This document shows positions 10,625 to 23,000 of a stretch of DNA of 64,000 nt, piece after piece. The stretch is taken from positions 279,274 through 343,273 of the forward strand of contig ML977005.1 in NCBI GenBank assembly GCA_010015675.1. The letters are read 5' to 3'. The notes under the pieces are model-generated. The model searched no databases. It had not been told where the DNA came from and was given only the letters and a program-made list of their open reading frames with translations. Positions within the stretch are counted from its first letter, which is position 1. Each line of letters opens with the position of its first letter. The position numbers and the translations under genes are program-made. Origin of the DNA: Byssothecium circinans. Taxonomy: Eukaryota; Ascomycota; Dothideomycetes; Pleosporales; Massarinaceae.

Positions 10625-11179
10625 TACTTTACTTTTATATTCTTAATAAGCTTAAACTAACCTATAATAATATTATAATCCTTTTACTTAAATTTTTAAT
10701 AATTCTTTAGTTAATTAAACTAAGCCTTTAGCTTAGGTATACGCTTAATAAAGTAGTATACTTATCTTTTACTTATCTTTACTCTACCTTACGCTTTTAA
10801 TAGTATATTAGCTATATGCTAAATATCTAAGATTAAGGGCAGAAATCTACATAAGCTAAGGTTAAGGATATAGTTAGTAATTAATTACTCTTTACTTTTA
10901 GTAAGCTTTAAAGAGTTAGGGTAAATATTAGTATAGGAAGGTATTCCTTTAAGGTAGTATTATAAGGTATAAGTAGAGACGTTATAGGCTTACGTAGTAG
11001 CTCTAGCGCTCTAGAACTAGCCTAGCTCTAGAGCTTAAAGGGTAATACTTAATTATCCCTCACGTTTAAGTACGTTAGTGTTGTATTGTGGTGGCATAGT
11101 GGTTGAATATTAAGGTGTGTGGGTTGCCAAGGAATCGTGCGCAACTCGGTGTCCTGCGCAACTCAGTGTACAAACACGT
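10625..11179 (-). mobile_element. Third pogo-type element, truncated and RIPed
   Basis: The right end carries a different but related inverted repeat, reading inward ACGTGTTTGTACACTGAG and again ending GATTCCTTGGCAACC, with TA at 11180-11181. The transposase begins at ATG 11097 on the minus strand (MPPQYNTNVLKREG, then stops). It can be followed through LKGIPSYTN, PNSLKLTKSKE, YILNL and a block resembling the CENP-B HTH/pre-DDE region to 10625, exactly where the previous element ends. No left inverted repeat was found, so the rest of this element is missing. Nearly every expected Gln or Trp codon is a stop. Confidence 0.7.
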
Positions 11180-11181
11180 TA

Positions 11182-11994
11182 TACATAGATAGTAGGATAC
11201 TTTCATAGGACATACCCCGCAGTACATACCCCACAGTAGCACCACCACATTGCTTCCCCGCTCACCCATGCACCCACCAACGACTGCCCGTGACTGTGCC
11301 TCACGCCCACTCCCAGGCCTCCCACATACCTGTCCACCCACACCAAAATAATTCGAAAACCGACAAACATCCCCATCCCGCTCAAGAACCTGGCTGGCCT
11401 ATCCTATCGCAACTGCCTCGCCGCGCCTTGCGTTAGATACACGCCTCCAGTGCGTGCTCTGCTCCATTCACAGCATAAGAAAACTATGCGTCATCACCAG
11501 CTGCTCCGTTCACGACGACCTCGAATCGAATCCCCCGCCTAAGCTAGAACACACACATGAATCATAACTCGAAAACATTGAAAAGCCCAACCAGAACTAA
11601 AATAAATAAATAAATAAATAAAATAGATTTAACCACGTCAGTTAAAACTTTTCCTCTTTTCTTTAGGATGATCCCCTAGACTAGATCCTAGATATAGTTG
11701 CCAAGTAACTTTTATGAAAAAGAAGTGAACAACATATATTTTTCCATGCCACCAAAAAGAAAATTCCAATCCCAGATGCTCGTCCAACTATACTGGTGGA
11801 AGGGACAAAAAGAGTAAATATCAATAGAAAGAAAATTTACATTGAACATATGATCCCCAACTGGATGCAAACCACGTAAAATCTATCAATCGACCCTGTT
11901 TTTCCACGTAGTTGATGATAGTTTCGCTCGAATGGAAGTAATGATGGCGCGCCGAATCATATCATACTGCTCCTTCCAGCAAGATATTCACCGT
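11182..11994. other. Intergenic, 3' side of the vigilin gene
   Basis: Composition returns to normal from about 11200. Contains an (AAAT)n microsatellite at roughly 11599-11624 and AT-rich sequence at 11640-11900 that probably holds the vigilin 3' UTR. No gene recognised. Confidence 0.5.
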
Positions 11995-14900
11995 CTAAGA
12001 GCCCCTGCGACCACCGTTGCCGCCATTGGAGACGGCCTCCAAGATCAACTGCCTGGCTTGCTCGCATCCTTCCGGGGTGCCGACGATCTCGATAGCCTCA
12101 CCCTTGGCCTGGTCGCGTGGAACCTGCACCTTCGTACCCGTCTTCTTGCGGATATTGTTGATGGTGCTACCAGATGGACCGACGACGTATCTGTAGGTGC
12201 CGGGGTCGGGGAGAATCAAGTAGCCGGTCGACGAAGGCTTGGAGGCATTCTCGATAGCCGCCTGGAGGATCTGGCGGGCTTTGGGCAGGTTCTCGGCGGG
12301 ACCACGAAGAACCCAAGGGATGGTGGCGGACTTGTCGGTGGAATCATCGACGACGTTGTTGTCGACAAGCTCCCAAGAGTGGGATTCGGCTCCAGCCGAA
12401 GTGTCGTCTGTGATGAGCGGAAGAGCACCGTTGGCACCCTTGCGCGCCTTGCCGCCCTCCGCTGCGGCGGGCGGAGGTGGCTTTTGTTGGCCAGCGTGGT
12501 CAACGCTCACTTGGTGGTTGCTCTTCAGACGGCGGAAGAATGCTCCATTCTCCGAAATAGCGTGGTGGAGATAGCGAGGCACCTGGACCGTTTCACCCTC
12601 CTGGCCCTTGACGAGGTCGAGGATATGTTCTTTTGCCTTCTCAACCTTGTCCGCCGTACCGGTAATTTTGACCTGGCTGCGAGCGGCACCGCTCTCCGAT
12701 AGCTTAGGTACGTCTAACTGGATCTGCAGCTTGGACTCGAGCGATCGGCGAGCCTCGCCCTTGTGGCCGATGAGCACTCTGTGCTTGTCGGGGGATATTT
12801 CGAGCACTTCGGTGACCTGGTTCGCGAGTGTGGAAGCTTGGTCCTGTATAGAAGCAACAATCTTCTCTACGATAGCCTTGGGGCCTTCAACGCGAATAGA
12901 GGAGTCATCAGACTCAGCGCGAGGGAAGCGAACCATGCGAGCCCGTTCGCGGGAGTCGTCAGGACCTCCGGCAGCAGTGACAATCTGGGCAATGTTAGAG
13001 CCACCTGCTCCGATCAGGTTCCGGTGGTATTTTCGATTGACATCAATGGTCTTGACAACAGTGTCGTCAAACACCTTCACGCGCTCCTGGAGGATCTTTT
13101 TTGCTTCTTCCACCGCCTTCTTGGTTCCCTTGATCTTGATCTCGGCACGGCCTGAGGGATCAGCACCCTCACGAGCACCAGGGACATCAATCTGGGCTTT
13201 GGTGGCGGTCCGCAGATTCTCCATCTCGCGACCGCCGGAGCCGATCAGCTGAGGAACCTGGCTCTGTGCAACCGAGATGGTGTCGGTGTAGGAATTGTCG
13301 ATGGTATATTGAAGAAGGTTGAGCAGCTCCTCGCGAGCGTCATCAGCGCCTTTGCGAGGTCCCCGAACGATGACTTCGTCAGGAGCCTGAATGCGAAGAT
13401 TGCGCTGCGAAGTCTCATCACCGGCCTCGTCATCATTCTTGGCACCGGCAGATCGTGGGAAATTGATACGAACATTGTAGCGCGTCTGGAGGCGGTTGAC
13501 AGTGCTGCCTTTGGCACCGATGAGCTCCCGGTGATATTCCGGTTTGATTTTGAGTGTGTAGGTGGCCTCGTCTTCAAGTCGCTTCGCCAAACCCAGGATG
13601 TGGGCTTTGCAGGCGTTGGCCTTGGCCTGGGGTCCTTTTAGCTCAACCTTGCCATCGTTGACCTGAATGTCGACATCGAATTCTTCTCGAAGCTTCTTGA
13701 TGTTGTCGCCGCGCTTTCCAATCAAGTAGTTGGCGAACTTTTGGGGGAAGTCAAAGGATGTAGTATAGCCACGCTCGAGCTCATCCTTCTCTTCCTGCTC
13801 GATGAAGGAAAGAATCTTTGCGTGAAGAGCTTCCAAAGCATCGGTAGGTCCACGGATTCCGAACTGGTTGTTGGCGGACCGGTCCACCTGAGGCCGACGA
13901 TCGCCAAAGAGCAGCTGCACGGGGACCTGATCGCGAGGCAGACCCTGCTGTTCCTTCTCTACAAAACGTTGAATTCGCGGATGGAACTTGGGGTTGGCCT
14001 CCACGTCACGGGAAGTAACATCCTTTTGGTTCCCAGTGAGCCCTTGGATGTATTCTTGGGCTTGTCGTAGGCCCTGCTGGTATGCCTTCTTCTCGGCATC
14101 GGAGGGGGCACCGCGCGGGATCTGGTAGTCGTTGAAGGGAGTCTGGCCTTCAAATACCAAGATCAAAGCTGGCGATTCCTCCACGGCTTCCGGGAAGACG
14201 ACGTGCACGCCCGTGGTATCACGGATGTGCTTGGCGTTCTGCTGTCGGATAAACTCATGATAGAATGGGTCGACATCAACGGTGGAGAAACGGGCAGGTG
14301 GGTGGCCGGCAAATATGCTCATGATGTCGGTTCGCGCCTTCATGCTGTTCTTCCCGTTCCTAGCGTAGATTTGCCAGGCGGTTGAACCATCGTTAGGAGT
14401 CACAATGCTGGCTTCGTGAGCGCGCTCGAGCTCTGCTAGAGCAGAGCGGTGGCGCAAGTATCGGGTCACAGCATCAGCATGTGCCTGAGCATTTGCTCCG
14501 CGGTGCTCGCGGGCACAGTCGGCCGATGCCATGGTCATCTCGGCCGCGATGTCCTCGAGCTTGTCGATGCCAGCCTGGATCTTAGCGCGAGGCCCAATGA
14601 CATAGATTGATTCAGAGTCATCCGTGCTCGGCGGCACAATGATGCTGCAACCGGTCTGTTCGAGGAAGTCGTGCAAAGAGCCGCCTCGCTCGCCAACGAT
14701 AAACTGATGACGACCGCGTTCAATGTTACACTGCTCGATGGCCAATTGCTGGCGCAGCTCCTGGACGCGACGTTCGATTTTCGCTTGGATGTCTTGGGCA
14801 GCCACACGGTCTCCAGAGATTTGGATGGGGAACTGAGCCTGAGGCATGAATTGAGCAGCCTGGTTTGCAGGGGCTTGAGTATCCCAGGTGTGGTAGTGCG

Positions 14901-15999
14901 GGATGTGCACATTCACCTCACGGCCATTCTCGAGCGTGGGAATGTGTTTTTCGTGTGCACCCGCTAAGAAAGGATAGAATTCGGCAGGAATATCCTTGAG
15001 ACGTAGATTCACCGTTGCAGTGCGCTCATTGACAATGGCTTCAATCTCGCGACGAGCCATCTCGACGGTGAGCGAGTTACCCTGAATGACCACGTTGACC
15101 AAGTCGTCCTCGTCCTCGCCGTCCTCCTGCTTCGGGACGTTGATGCGGGCACCGGTGCGCTTTTGAATTTCCTGAATCTTCGCACCTCCGCGGCCGATAA
15201 TGAAGGGACGAGTAGACGCGGGGATGGGGTAGGTGATGTCGAGCTACAAGTCATTAGAATCATTTTTTTCAGGGGAATAGGCTGTAGTTTTTGGACATAC
15301 CTTTCTGCCAAACTGGTCCGCAGCTTCCTTGAGCGCCTCCCGGACAGCGTCATTAGGGCCGGTGGCCTCAAAGACAACTTTGCCACCAGGGCCACCCGTC
15401 TTGACCTCCAATTTAGCCTTGGAACGCTTGTTGATGTCGCGAATGATGTCGGCCATGGGCCTCTTCATCTCGCTGCGCGGGACGAGGTGCTTCGGATCGA
15501 ACATGAGCGACTGCTTCTGCTTGCCGGGGAGATTCATCGTGGGACCGCGGCCAAGTGGCAGAGCCGCAGGGGGGTTGATAGCGGAGGCGGGAGTCGAGGT
15601 GCGAGAGGCAGTGGTGCTCGGGGTCTGGGCGCTGCCATTGACACCATTCGTGCCGAGCGAGGCGGGCTTCTTCCCCCAAGTAGAGGCAACGGGGGGAAGA
15701 CGAGGCTTGATGGAGCCGAGAGCCGGGAAGGACTCCTCAGACGCAGTATTGAGTGCGGGAGCCTTCTTCGCGGGGGGCGGGGCATCTTCCGCCTTCTGCT
15801 TGCCGGCGGCCTTCTCGCTCAAGGCGGGTGTGCCAGATGTGTCCGTGTCAAGGCTGGCCGAGGGAGGCGGATGAGCAATATCCTCCTCATCGACCACGTC
15901 CTCGACCGTGACATGGTGGTCGTGCTGCTCCATCAGCTTCTGCGCGGGAGTCAGACTTTCAGCAGCAGAGCTGCTGTTTGCAACCGTTTCCGATGCCAT
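11995..15999 (-). CDS. SCP160: Vigilin/Scp160-type multi-KH RNA-binding protein
   Basis: Two exons on the minus strand, 15999-15301 and 15243-11995, give 1315 aa; the 57-nt intron has donor GTATGT and acceptor TTGTAG in phase 0. The protein is a chain of KH domains. GXXG loops are visible as IGRGGAKI, VGERGGSL, IGKRGDNI, IGAKGSTV, IGSGGREM, IGAGGSNI, IGHKGEAR and VGPSGSTI, with further degenerate repeats between them. The N-terminal 200 residues are low-complexity and Ala/Pro/Ser-rich. Vigilin homologues bind many mRNAs and tRNAs on ER-associated polysomes and in yeast affect ploidy control and translation efficiency. The length fits the family (yeast Scp160 is 1222 aa). The C-terminal end is Gly/Arg-rich (GGNGGRRGS). 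A strong, undamaged gene. Confidence 0.95.
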
Positions 16000-16774
16000 T
16001 TTCAGAAGTAACCGTTCGAGTAAACCAAAGGGTGTATCGCTTAGACGGTGAGTTGAGGGGGTTTATAGCTGGGGAGCCAGACTGTAGGTCGAATGCGTGC
16101 GAGGTGGTGGATGTTGGGTTCTGCAGGGAAAGAGGCTTTGTAGGAGTTAGTTGAAGTCAAGTGAATTTGCTGAGGTGTCCAACTTTGGTTGGGGACATCT
16201 TACCAAGAATCGCGGTTAACTTGGGGCACAGCTGTGGAGTGGACACAGAGAGTTTGGGTTCGCTTCAGCAGTCCATTACCCGGGGGGATTGGGGGAGCTA
16301 AGGTACAATTGAGTCTCACAAAACTCGGAGGTGGAGAAGAGCAGCGACGATGCTGGAGGGAGGATGACGGGTTCTAAGAAGTTCCATTTGTTCAAAGACT
16401 TACTACTGCCAGATCCCTGCAGCTTAGGCTTGGCATCCACTCATGGCGAACGGATTATGTTGACGAGCCGAAGGTCGTCACATCCAAACGCCCAACGACC
16501 TCTACATCTAGTCGGATTTGATTTCGAGTCTCATTCACGGAGTACGAGACAAAATAGCGGAAACAACCATATTTTACGTAACGCTTCACAAAGAACAACG
16601 TAGGGCATATTGTATGTTCATTCCTGGAGTGCAATTGCCAACACCTCTCCCGACCCTTCCGCACCATGGGTTCTCAATCCGCGTAGAAGAATCCAGAATG
16701 TAGGTTTATTGTGAAAGAACATTATGAAAACAATGTCCAAGTTTCAACACTGAAGCCGCGGTCACAACGTATAC
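16000..16774. other. Intergenic
   Basis: Upstream region of vigilin and 3' side of the flavoprotein/ankyrin gene. Short open frames on both strands (16189-16703) lack conserved features. No element recognised. Confidence 0.5.
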
Positions 16775-18560
16775 TCACGAACCTAAGACCTTGACCCTCA
16801 TCCACTCGCTGGTGCCCACACCTAGATTCAGCCCGTTTTGCGCCCACCACTTCCGAACGCCCTCTCCAGCCTTGCCCTCAACACCATCCTCTAGCGCTTC
16901 CTCGATGTCGCATGTTTTGTATTCGACCCGCAAGCCGCTTCGCTTCCACCATTCCAGGACATGTGCATGACCCATCTTTGTTGGTCCGACCAGCACTTGG
17001 TTGTCGAATAGCATCTTCTCGCCCCGCAGCTTACGCCAGTAATTGAGAATGTGCGTGTGGCCGTGGGCGGAAGCGAGCTTAGCAATTGTGTCCTCGTGAG
17101 AGAAAGGAATGCCGGACTCCACCCAAAAATGGATGGCTGAGAGGCACCCAGACTGCGTGGCGTAGGTAATCGATTTCCCGACCTTGAGATTCAACAGTTC
17201 GCGCCGCCCAACATCATCCTCGTGCTGCACTCCGGGCGATGGCGGGTTTGCAGGCGCTTTCCGGTATCTACTATGACCCTTCCACCACTCCAGCACCTGT
17301 ATGTAGCCCTGCGAGCTGGGAGCTTCGAGCGCAGATTCAGTGTACTTTAGCGGTAGACCCGACTCATACCACCAGTCGAGCGCTTGCACCGAGCCCGAAC
17401 GGCTGGCGTTGTCCATGGCCTCCGCCGAGTACTCCTTGGTCAGGAAGGTTGGTGACGTTCGCCAGTACTCCAATATTTCTGTCCTACCGAACATGGACGC
17501 TTTGTGCGGAAGAAAGGCGTGCCCAAATGTGCCCCAAAACAGATCCTTGTGTGCGCTTTCTAGGTGGACGAGAACGGGGACCATGGCGAAGCGCATGATT
17601 AGCTCAATAGACAGACGCGAGATGCGGGTCGGCTTGTCGGCGTTGATCAATGCCTTGATATCCTCATAGCTGCCCGTCAGTAGCGTCCACTCTAGCTTCT
17701 GCATCTGTGTTTTGGGCCCTTCTTCGCTGGCCGCCTGTCGCCACTCGGGCGGGATAGGCAAGCTGGTGCGCACCTAATTTGGGGTACAAAGTCAGCAGAG
17801 CTCATCCAAGAGGGTTGGCAGTTTTACGCACATCTAGGATCATAGCCAGCTCCCAATCCTCTGTGAACTCTAGGATAATGGACCACAGCTCAGGTGGCAG
17901 ACGCGGCCCTTTGCTCTTAGTGGGCGTAAGGGTGGGCATATGGGCAACAGGCAAAGCAATGGAGCGATTCCCCACAGCCATGAGATCGATTTGTGTCTGG
18001 ACAGCCTCGTCGAACGCCTTGTGCCCATCCCACGGCACGTATTTCTTTCCCGAATGATTGAACGTCCACAGATAGGGAGGGAGCACGCGAATCCAGTTCC
18101 ACTTCCTCCGAATCTTGCTGATCTGCTTCTTCGACATGGGATTCTCCCACATGAGGGTGGACATGGCCGGGACGAGCAGGATTTTCTTTGACACGTTCCA
18201 GCTTCGCAGTATCTTGAGATGCAGATTGCTGGTAAAGCCGTGCAGCATGGCGGCTATGTTTTCGGCATCAAGGGGAGCCAGGACGAGCAGATCTGCCCAT
18301 GCGCAGTATTCGGCGACCTTTGTGTCCACGAAGTCGGCATGCTGCCACTCGGGCCTCGCATTGCTCTCCACATTGTATCTGTACCAGACGGGCTCGAGGG
18401 ACAGAGGGACGTTTAGGGTCGTTGTGGCGGCAAAATCCCGACAAGAGATGACCTTGAGAGATACATTGCCGATGCGGTGCAGGCGGTTTACGACAGAGCA
18501 CGCGAATTTGAAGGAGGCGGGGTCGGTGAGGGCGACGAGTACGTTCAGAGAGCGCTTCAT
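16775..18560 (-). CDS. Flavoprotein-domain / F-box-like / ankyrin-type repeat fusion protein
   Basis: Exons 18560-17832 and 17773-16775 (58-nt intron, GTGCGT...TTAG) give 575 aa. An in-frame start exists 20 codons upstream at 18620 but may not be an ATG used in vivo. Residues 1-190 resemble the flavoprotein (HFCD/phosphopantothenoylcysteine decarboxylase-like) fold: a beta-alpha start MKRSLNVLVALTD, WADLLVLAPLDAENIA, and PAMSTLMWENP, the last close to the PAMN.xMW motif that contacts FMN and substrate. Residues ~225-245 are F-box-like (RLPPELWSIILEF). The rest carries ankyrin-type repeats with VLEWW signatures (ALDWWYESGLPL, VLEWWKRSGL) and the fungal ending NGLNLGVGTSEWM. Donor and acceptor lie inside the F-box/ankyrin junction and keep frame. 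The active-site state of the flavoprotein half is unclear; function unknown. Confidence 0.75.
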
Positions 18561-18620
18561 GAGGACGGTCTCGACGTGAGGAGTCGACGAGGGGACGGAG
18601 AGACGTGTAGCTGAAAACAA

Positions 18621-20052
18621 ACTTTGGAGTGGTGGCGCCTCGAGTTTGGGCCGTGATTTGCCGCGCTGTCACGTCGTTCTCCGTTCTCCACGTGTTGATC
18701 TTCACACCTGGGCATTTTGAGGTGTTACGTCACTAAACTGGGGGATTAGGTAAGACAGCCAACTACCACCTAATAGTGGTTTGACTCAACATTTGAAGTG
18801 CTCCAGATGTCATGTCCAAAGGCAGCGCGGTACCGTGTCACGTGCGTGTCAGGTTGAGGTCGGAACCGTCCCGAATTCGAACCACCCATCTCAAACAGGT
18901 TGTTGGCAGTGCTGCGACAGGCTGTTTGCACGTCAACTGGTGTATTATCTGCCCGGGCGGATGGCTGTCACGTGGTCGTGTCATTCCCGAGGTCGAAATC
19001 CTGCATGATGTCATCGATGGGATTTCTGAAGTGCCTGCGCCGTTGCAAATCACCCGGTGCCCTACGAACCCTACATGGCACCACGTATACACAGTAGTCT
19101 GAAGCTGTCGGAATCTCTACGGTGGGATGCACATGTGGCCGCACTCCGACAGTGGAAGAAAATGCCACAGGCAGGGACACGCACTCCCCAGCGATGACGT
19201 CGCTGACCAACATCCCCATGTCGCCCGCGCTCGTATTTTCCCAGTCGGGACAATCCCCATGTCTTTGGGCTGTCAAACATGAACATTATTATTGCATTGC
19301 TCGGCCAAACTACCGTTGTAACTCTGCATAAACACCTCGCACAAGCTACTAGCTCTTCTTGTCCAGCATCTGTAACCATGGCAGATGGACGATCCGTTCT
19401 CAAACTGACGGTTAGTGGTTGAGAGTGCGATCGACCTGTCGTGGGCGCGCCACAGTGGCTTCCCTCGGTCGCTCTCCAGTTCATTCCCTGATCCTTACTC
19501 CATGATCGTCTTCGTGCTCTCCAACTTTTGTACTGTATGCTGCCTTCACGCCACTGCGGTACCCTGTAAGCGTGTAGAATAATGGTCGTGTCTCCCCGCG
19601 TCGCTGGACCTCGTTTCCAGTTCCACAACCACCTACCCTGCATACCGTCGACACGCCTCCCCTTTCCTCCCTCCCCTCTCCTGAACGCCACGAGACAGCG
19701 GCTTTGGAACCCAATATCAAGCGTCTCCGAGTTACGCATCGCAAGGCCAGCCTTCTGTCGGCATCTTCGTCACTACCCCCAGGCGTCTTCTCTCCGCCTG
19801 AAAATCGCGTTGCACCAAAACCCCTACGATAGCATTCTCTGTTCCTCACGCCACCTGCCAGTCGCCTCGTTCATGCGTCTCTGAGCGACGATTAAGGTCT
19901 TTGTCGCTCGGCCAGTCTGGGCCCAAAACACATCATCGGGGTCTCACTTTCGCTGCGAGCCATCTTGCCCTCAATCTCGCCCCGCAGTCCCTCCAGCGTC
20001 TCCAAGCCCCTGCCTCTACCTCTGCGGCACCAATGCGCTCGCCTGGCGCTCC
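18621..20052. promoter_or_regulatory. Divergent intergenic region / phytochrome leader
   Basis: About 1.4 kb between the start of the minus-strand flavoprotein fusion and the start of the plus-strand phytochrome. It must contain both promoters. The last 500 bp is C/T-rich with CTCC and CCCTC runs, typical of a fungal 5' UTR. Open frames on both strands here have no protein character. I see no specific factor site that I would defend. Confidence 0.4.
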
Positions 20053-23000
20053 ATGTCTCAATCACCAGAGCAGAAGCCGATCGCTGAGCCGTCCAATGTC
20101 CGCGAAAACGCACCAGAACCAGCTACCAAATCCTCACCGTCGATCATCACCTCCAACATAACCGCGCTTTCAGAAGGCATAGTCCCCATCAGCCCTACCA
20201 CAATGGACCGGGTCTTCCCCATCCGAAGCGTGGTACGTGCCATGGCCCTCTAATGCTATGTCCAAATACTAATGCGACCACCTTTACCAGGTATCTGTAG
20301 ATCCTACACCGACACCCAGCCAACGCATTCAACGAGGCGATTATTTTCACTCCCCTTACTCGCGCCTACCTAGCGATACCCGCCGCCGATCACAAGGCTC
20401 CACTGCTTCGCAATCTTCACAGGCCTCTCAGCGGGCCTGCCCGTCCCAAGACTCTCCCACGCCCAAGGCAGAGCAGCCACCCGCCTTGGCCAGAACTGCT
20501 CCTTCGGGTCGGCAGAGCGGGGAGGAACCCAGGCGAACGCCTCTGCAGATACCACCACAACTTTTCAGCGATGATGCGTCCACAAAGTCCTCGGACAGCG
20601 TGCGCATGAATCCCACATCCTCTCCCTCCCTACCACGATCCAATTCTCCGAGCAAGTCCTTCAAGAGCACCGCGGGCAGCCTAGACGATCTGGGGGGGTT
20701 GGTCACCCATCGCTTCAAGCATGTGGTTACAGAAGGAGGACACGCCGTCATCACCGGCCGAGATGGCGAAACACTTCAGCGTTGTGAAGACGAGCCCATC
20801 CACATCCCGGGCGCTGTTCAAGGCTTTGGCTTGCTCGTTGCACTGCAGGAGGAACCCGGCGGGAATGGCAGTCTTCCCGTTCGGATCGTTAGCGAGAACT
20901 CCAAACGAATACTGGGCAGGTCGCCGCGGGAACTATTCGCTCTGGAGAGCTTCACCGATATTCTATCCGAGGAGCAGGCGGACAACTTGCTCGATCACAT
21001 AGACTTCATCAAGGATGATGATGCCGATGTCCAAACAAATGGGCCCGACGTCTTCACCCTGTCTGTCAAGATACATAATGCAAAGGCATGCAAACTGTGG
21101 TGTGCAATACATATAAATGAGTCCAATCGGGGACTGATCATATGCGAATTCGAACTCGAAGATGATCAGCTCTTTCCGCTTGTGCCGCCAAACAACTTGA
21201 CTCCTGAACATCCGGAGGATACGTTGAGTAGCAATCCCACCACGGAAGAGTTTTTAGAGAGCACTGAGATCAAGAGTCGGCCTTTGAGAGTGCTAAGGGG
21301 TGCACGGAAAAGGAAGGGTGAAGCCGCGGCTATGGAAGTGTTCAACATCATGTCTCAGGTACAGGAACAGCTCGCTGCAGCACCCACATTGGACAAGTTT
21401 CTCAAGGTGCTGGTCGGCGTTGTCAAAGAATTGACAGGGTTCCACCGTGTCATGGTGTATCAATTCGATCAAGCTTTCAACGGCCGAGTTGTCACAGAGC
21501 TTATAGATCCCCGAGCAACAAAAGATTTATTCAAAGGTCTCAATTTCCCCGCTTCGGACATTCCAAAACAAGCTAGAGATCTGTACAAGATCAACAAAGT
21601 CCGCATGCTTTACGATCGCGATCAGCAAACGGCGCGGCTTGTCTGCCGAACACTGGAAGACCTCGAAACCCCTCTAGACCTTACGTATTCTTATCTCAGG
21701 GCCATGTCACCTATACACCTCAAGTACCTCAGGAATATGGCGGTTCGCTCGTCTATGTCGATATCGATCAACGCTTTCGACGAACTTTGGGGACTCATAG
21801 CGTGTCACTCCTATGGGTCCAGGGGCATGCGCGTGTCTTTCCCGATTCGAAAGATGTGCCGCCTCGTTGGCGATGCAGCATCGAGGAATATTGAGAGGCT
21901 ATCCTACGCAAGTCGACTTCAGGCCAGGAAGCTCATCAATACCGCACCCACAGAACACAATCCTTCAGGTTACATTATTGCTTCTTCCGACGATCTTCTC
22001 AAGCTTTTCGACGCTGACTTTGGCTTGCTATCTATCCATGATGAAACGAAGATCCTAGGTCAACTAGAAAATTCTCAAGAGGCCTTGGCCATGCTCGAAT
22101 ATTTGCGTATGAGGAGGATCACGTCTGTTATGACGTCACAGGACGTTTCCATGGACTTTCCCGACTTGAGATATCCGCCTGGTTTTCAGGTGCTAGCTGG
22201 CATGTTGGTTGTTCCTCTCTCAGCCGGTGGTCAGGATTTTATTGTATTCTTCAGAAAAGGCCAAATGAAGGAAGTCAAGTGGGCTGGCAATCCGTACGAA
22301 AAGTTCGTCCAGGAGGGTACCTCCGGCTACTTGGAGCCTCGAAAAAGCTTCAAAATGTGGCGCGAGACGATACTTGGCAAGTGCCGAGAATGGACCGAGG
22401 AAGAAATTGAGACTGCTGCGGTGCTCTGTTTGGTGTATGGCAAGTTCATCGAGGTCTGGAGACAGAAAGAGGCAGCATTAGAAAACAGTCAGCTCACACG
22501 GTTGTTACTCGCAAACTCGGCACACGAAGTGCGTACCCCTCTTAACGCCATCATCAATTACCTTGAGATTGCATTGGAGGGTTCGTTGGATTCGGAGACG
22601 CGTGAAAATCTTGCGCGATCACACTCAGCATCCAAATCTCTCATATACGTCATCAACGATCTGTTAGACTTGACCAAGACAGAAGTAGGTGGACCGTTAA
22701 TCAAGGATGAATCCTTCGAGCTTAGCACTACCTTCAAAGAGGCTACCGACATGTTCAACGGAGATGCGAAACGGAAGGGCATAACGTACGAGGTTGTCGA
22801 GCATCCGGGGCTTCCCCGCTACTGCATTGGAGATCAACGAAGAGTGCGCCAAGCAATATCAAACATCACTGCAAATGCCATTCAGAACACAACCCAAGGT
22901 GGCGTCAAGGTCGAGATGTATCTGGCCGCGAGACCGACTCCGGATCACATCGAAGTTGAGATCGCAGTCACGGATTCTGGCGTTGGAATGAGCTCCAAGA

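Larger units (their letters stand above)
3900..11100. other. RIP-affected AT-rich island
   Basis: A block of TA-dominated sequence (CTA, TAG, TTA and TAA words everywhere) between normal-GC flanks. Coding relics inside it have stops where CAA, CAG or TGG codons are expected, the pattern left by repeat-induced point mutation (C to T, mainly at CpA). The pogo copy at 7050-8590 is the exception: it has near-normal composition and few such changes. Parts outside the listed relics (about 3900-4383, 5435-5740 and the gaps between relics) hold nothing I can recognise. Confidence 0.85.

Noticed and set aside
11932..16011. Long plus-strand open frames opposite vigilin (up to 282 codons)
   Set aside because: They are antisense shadows of GC-rich KH-domain coding sequence; no domain, start context or splice structure supports them.
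18850..18890. tRNA B-box-like GGTTCGAATTC on the minus strand
   Set aside because: Flanking bases cannot form the 5-bp T stem and no matching acceptor stem or anticodon arm was found.
19071..19739. 222-codon minus-strand frame upstream of the phytochrome
   Set aside because: Low-complexity Arg/Gly composition typical of the reverse of a C/T-rich leader; no start or homology signal.
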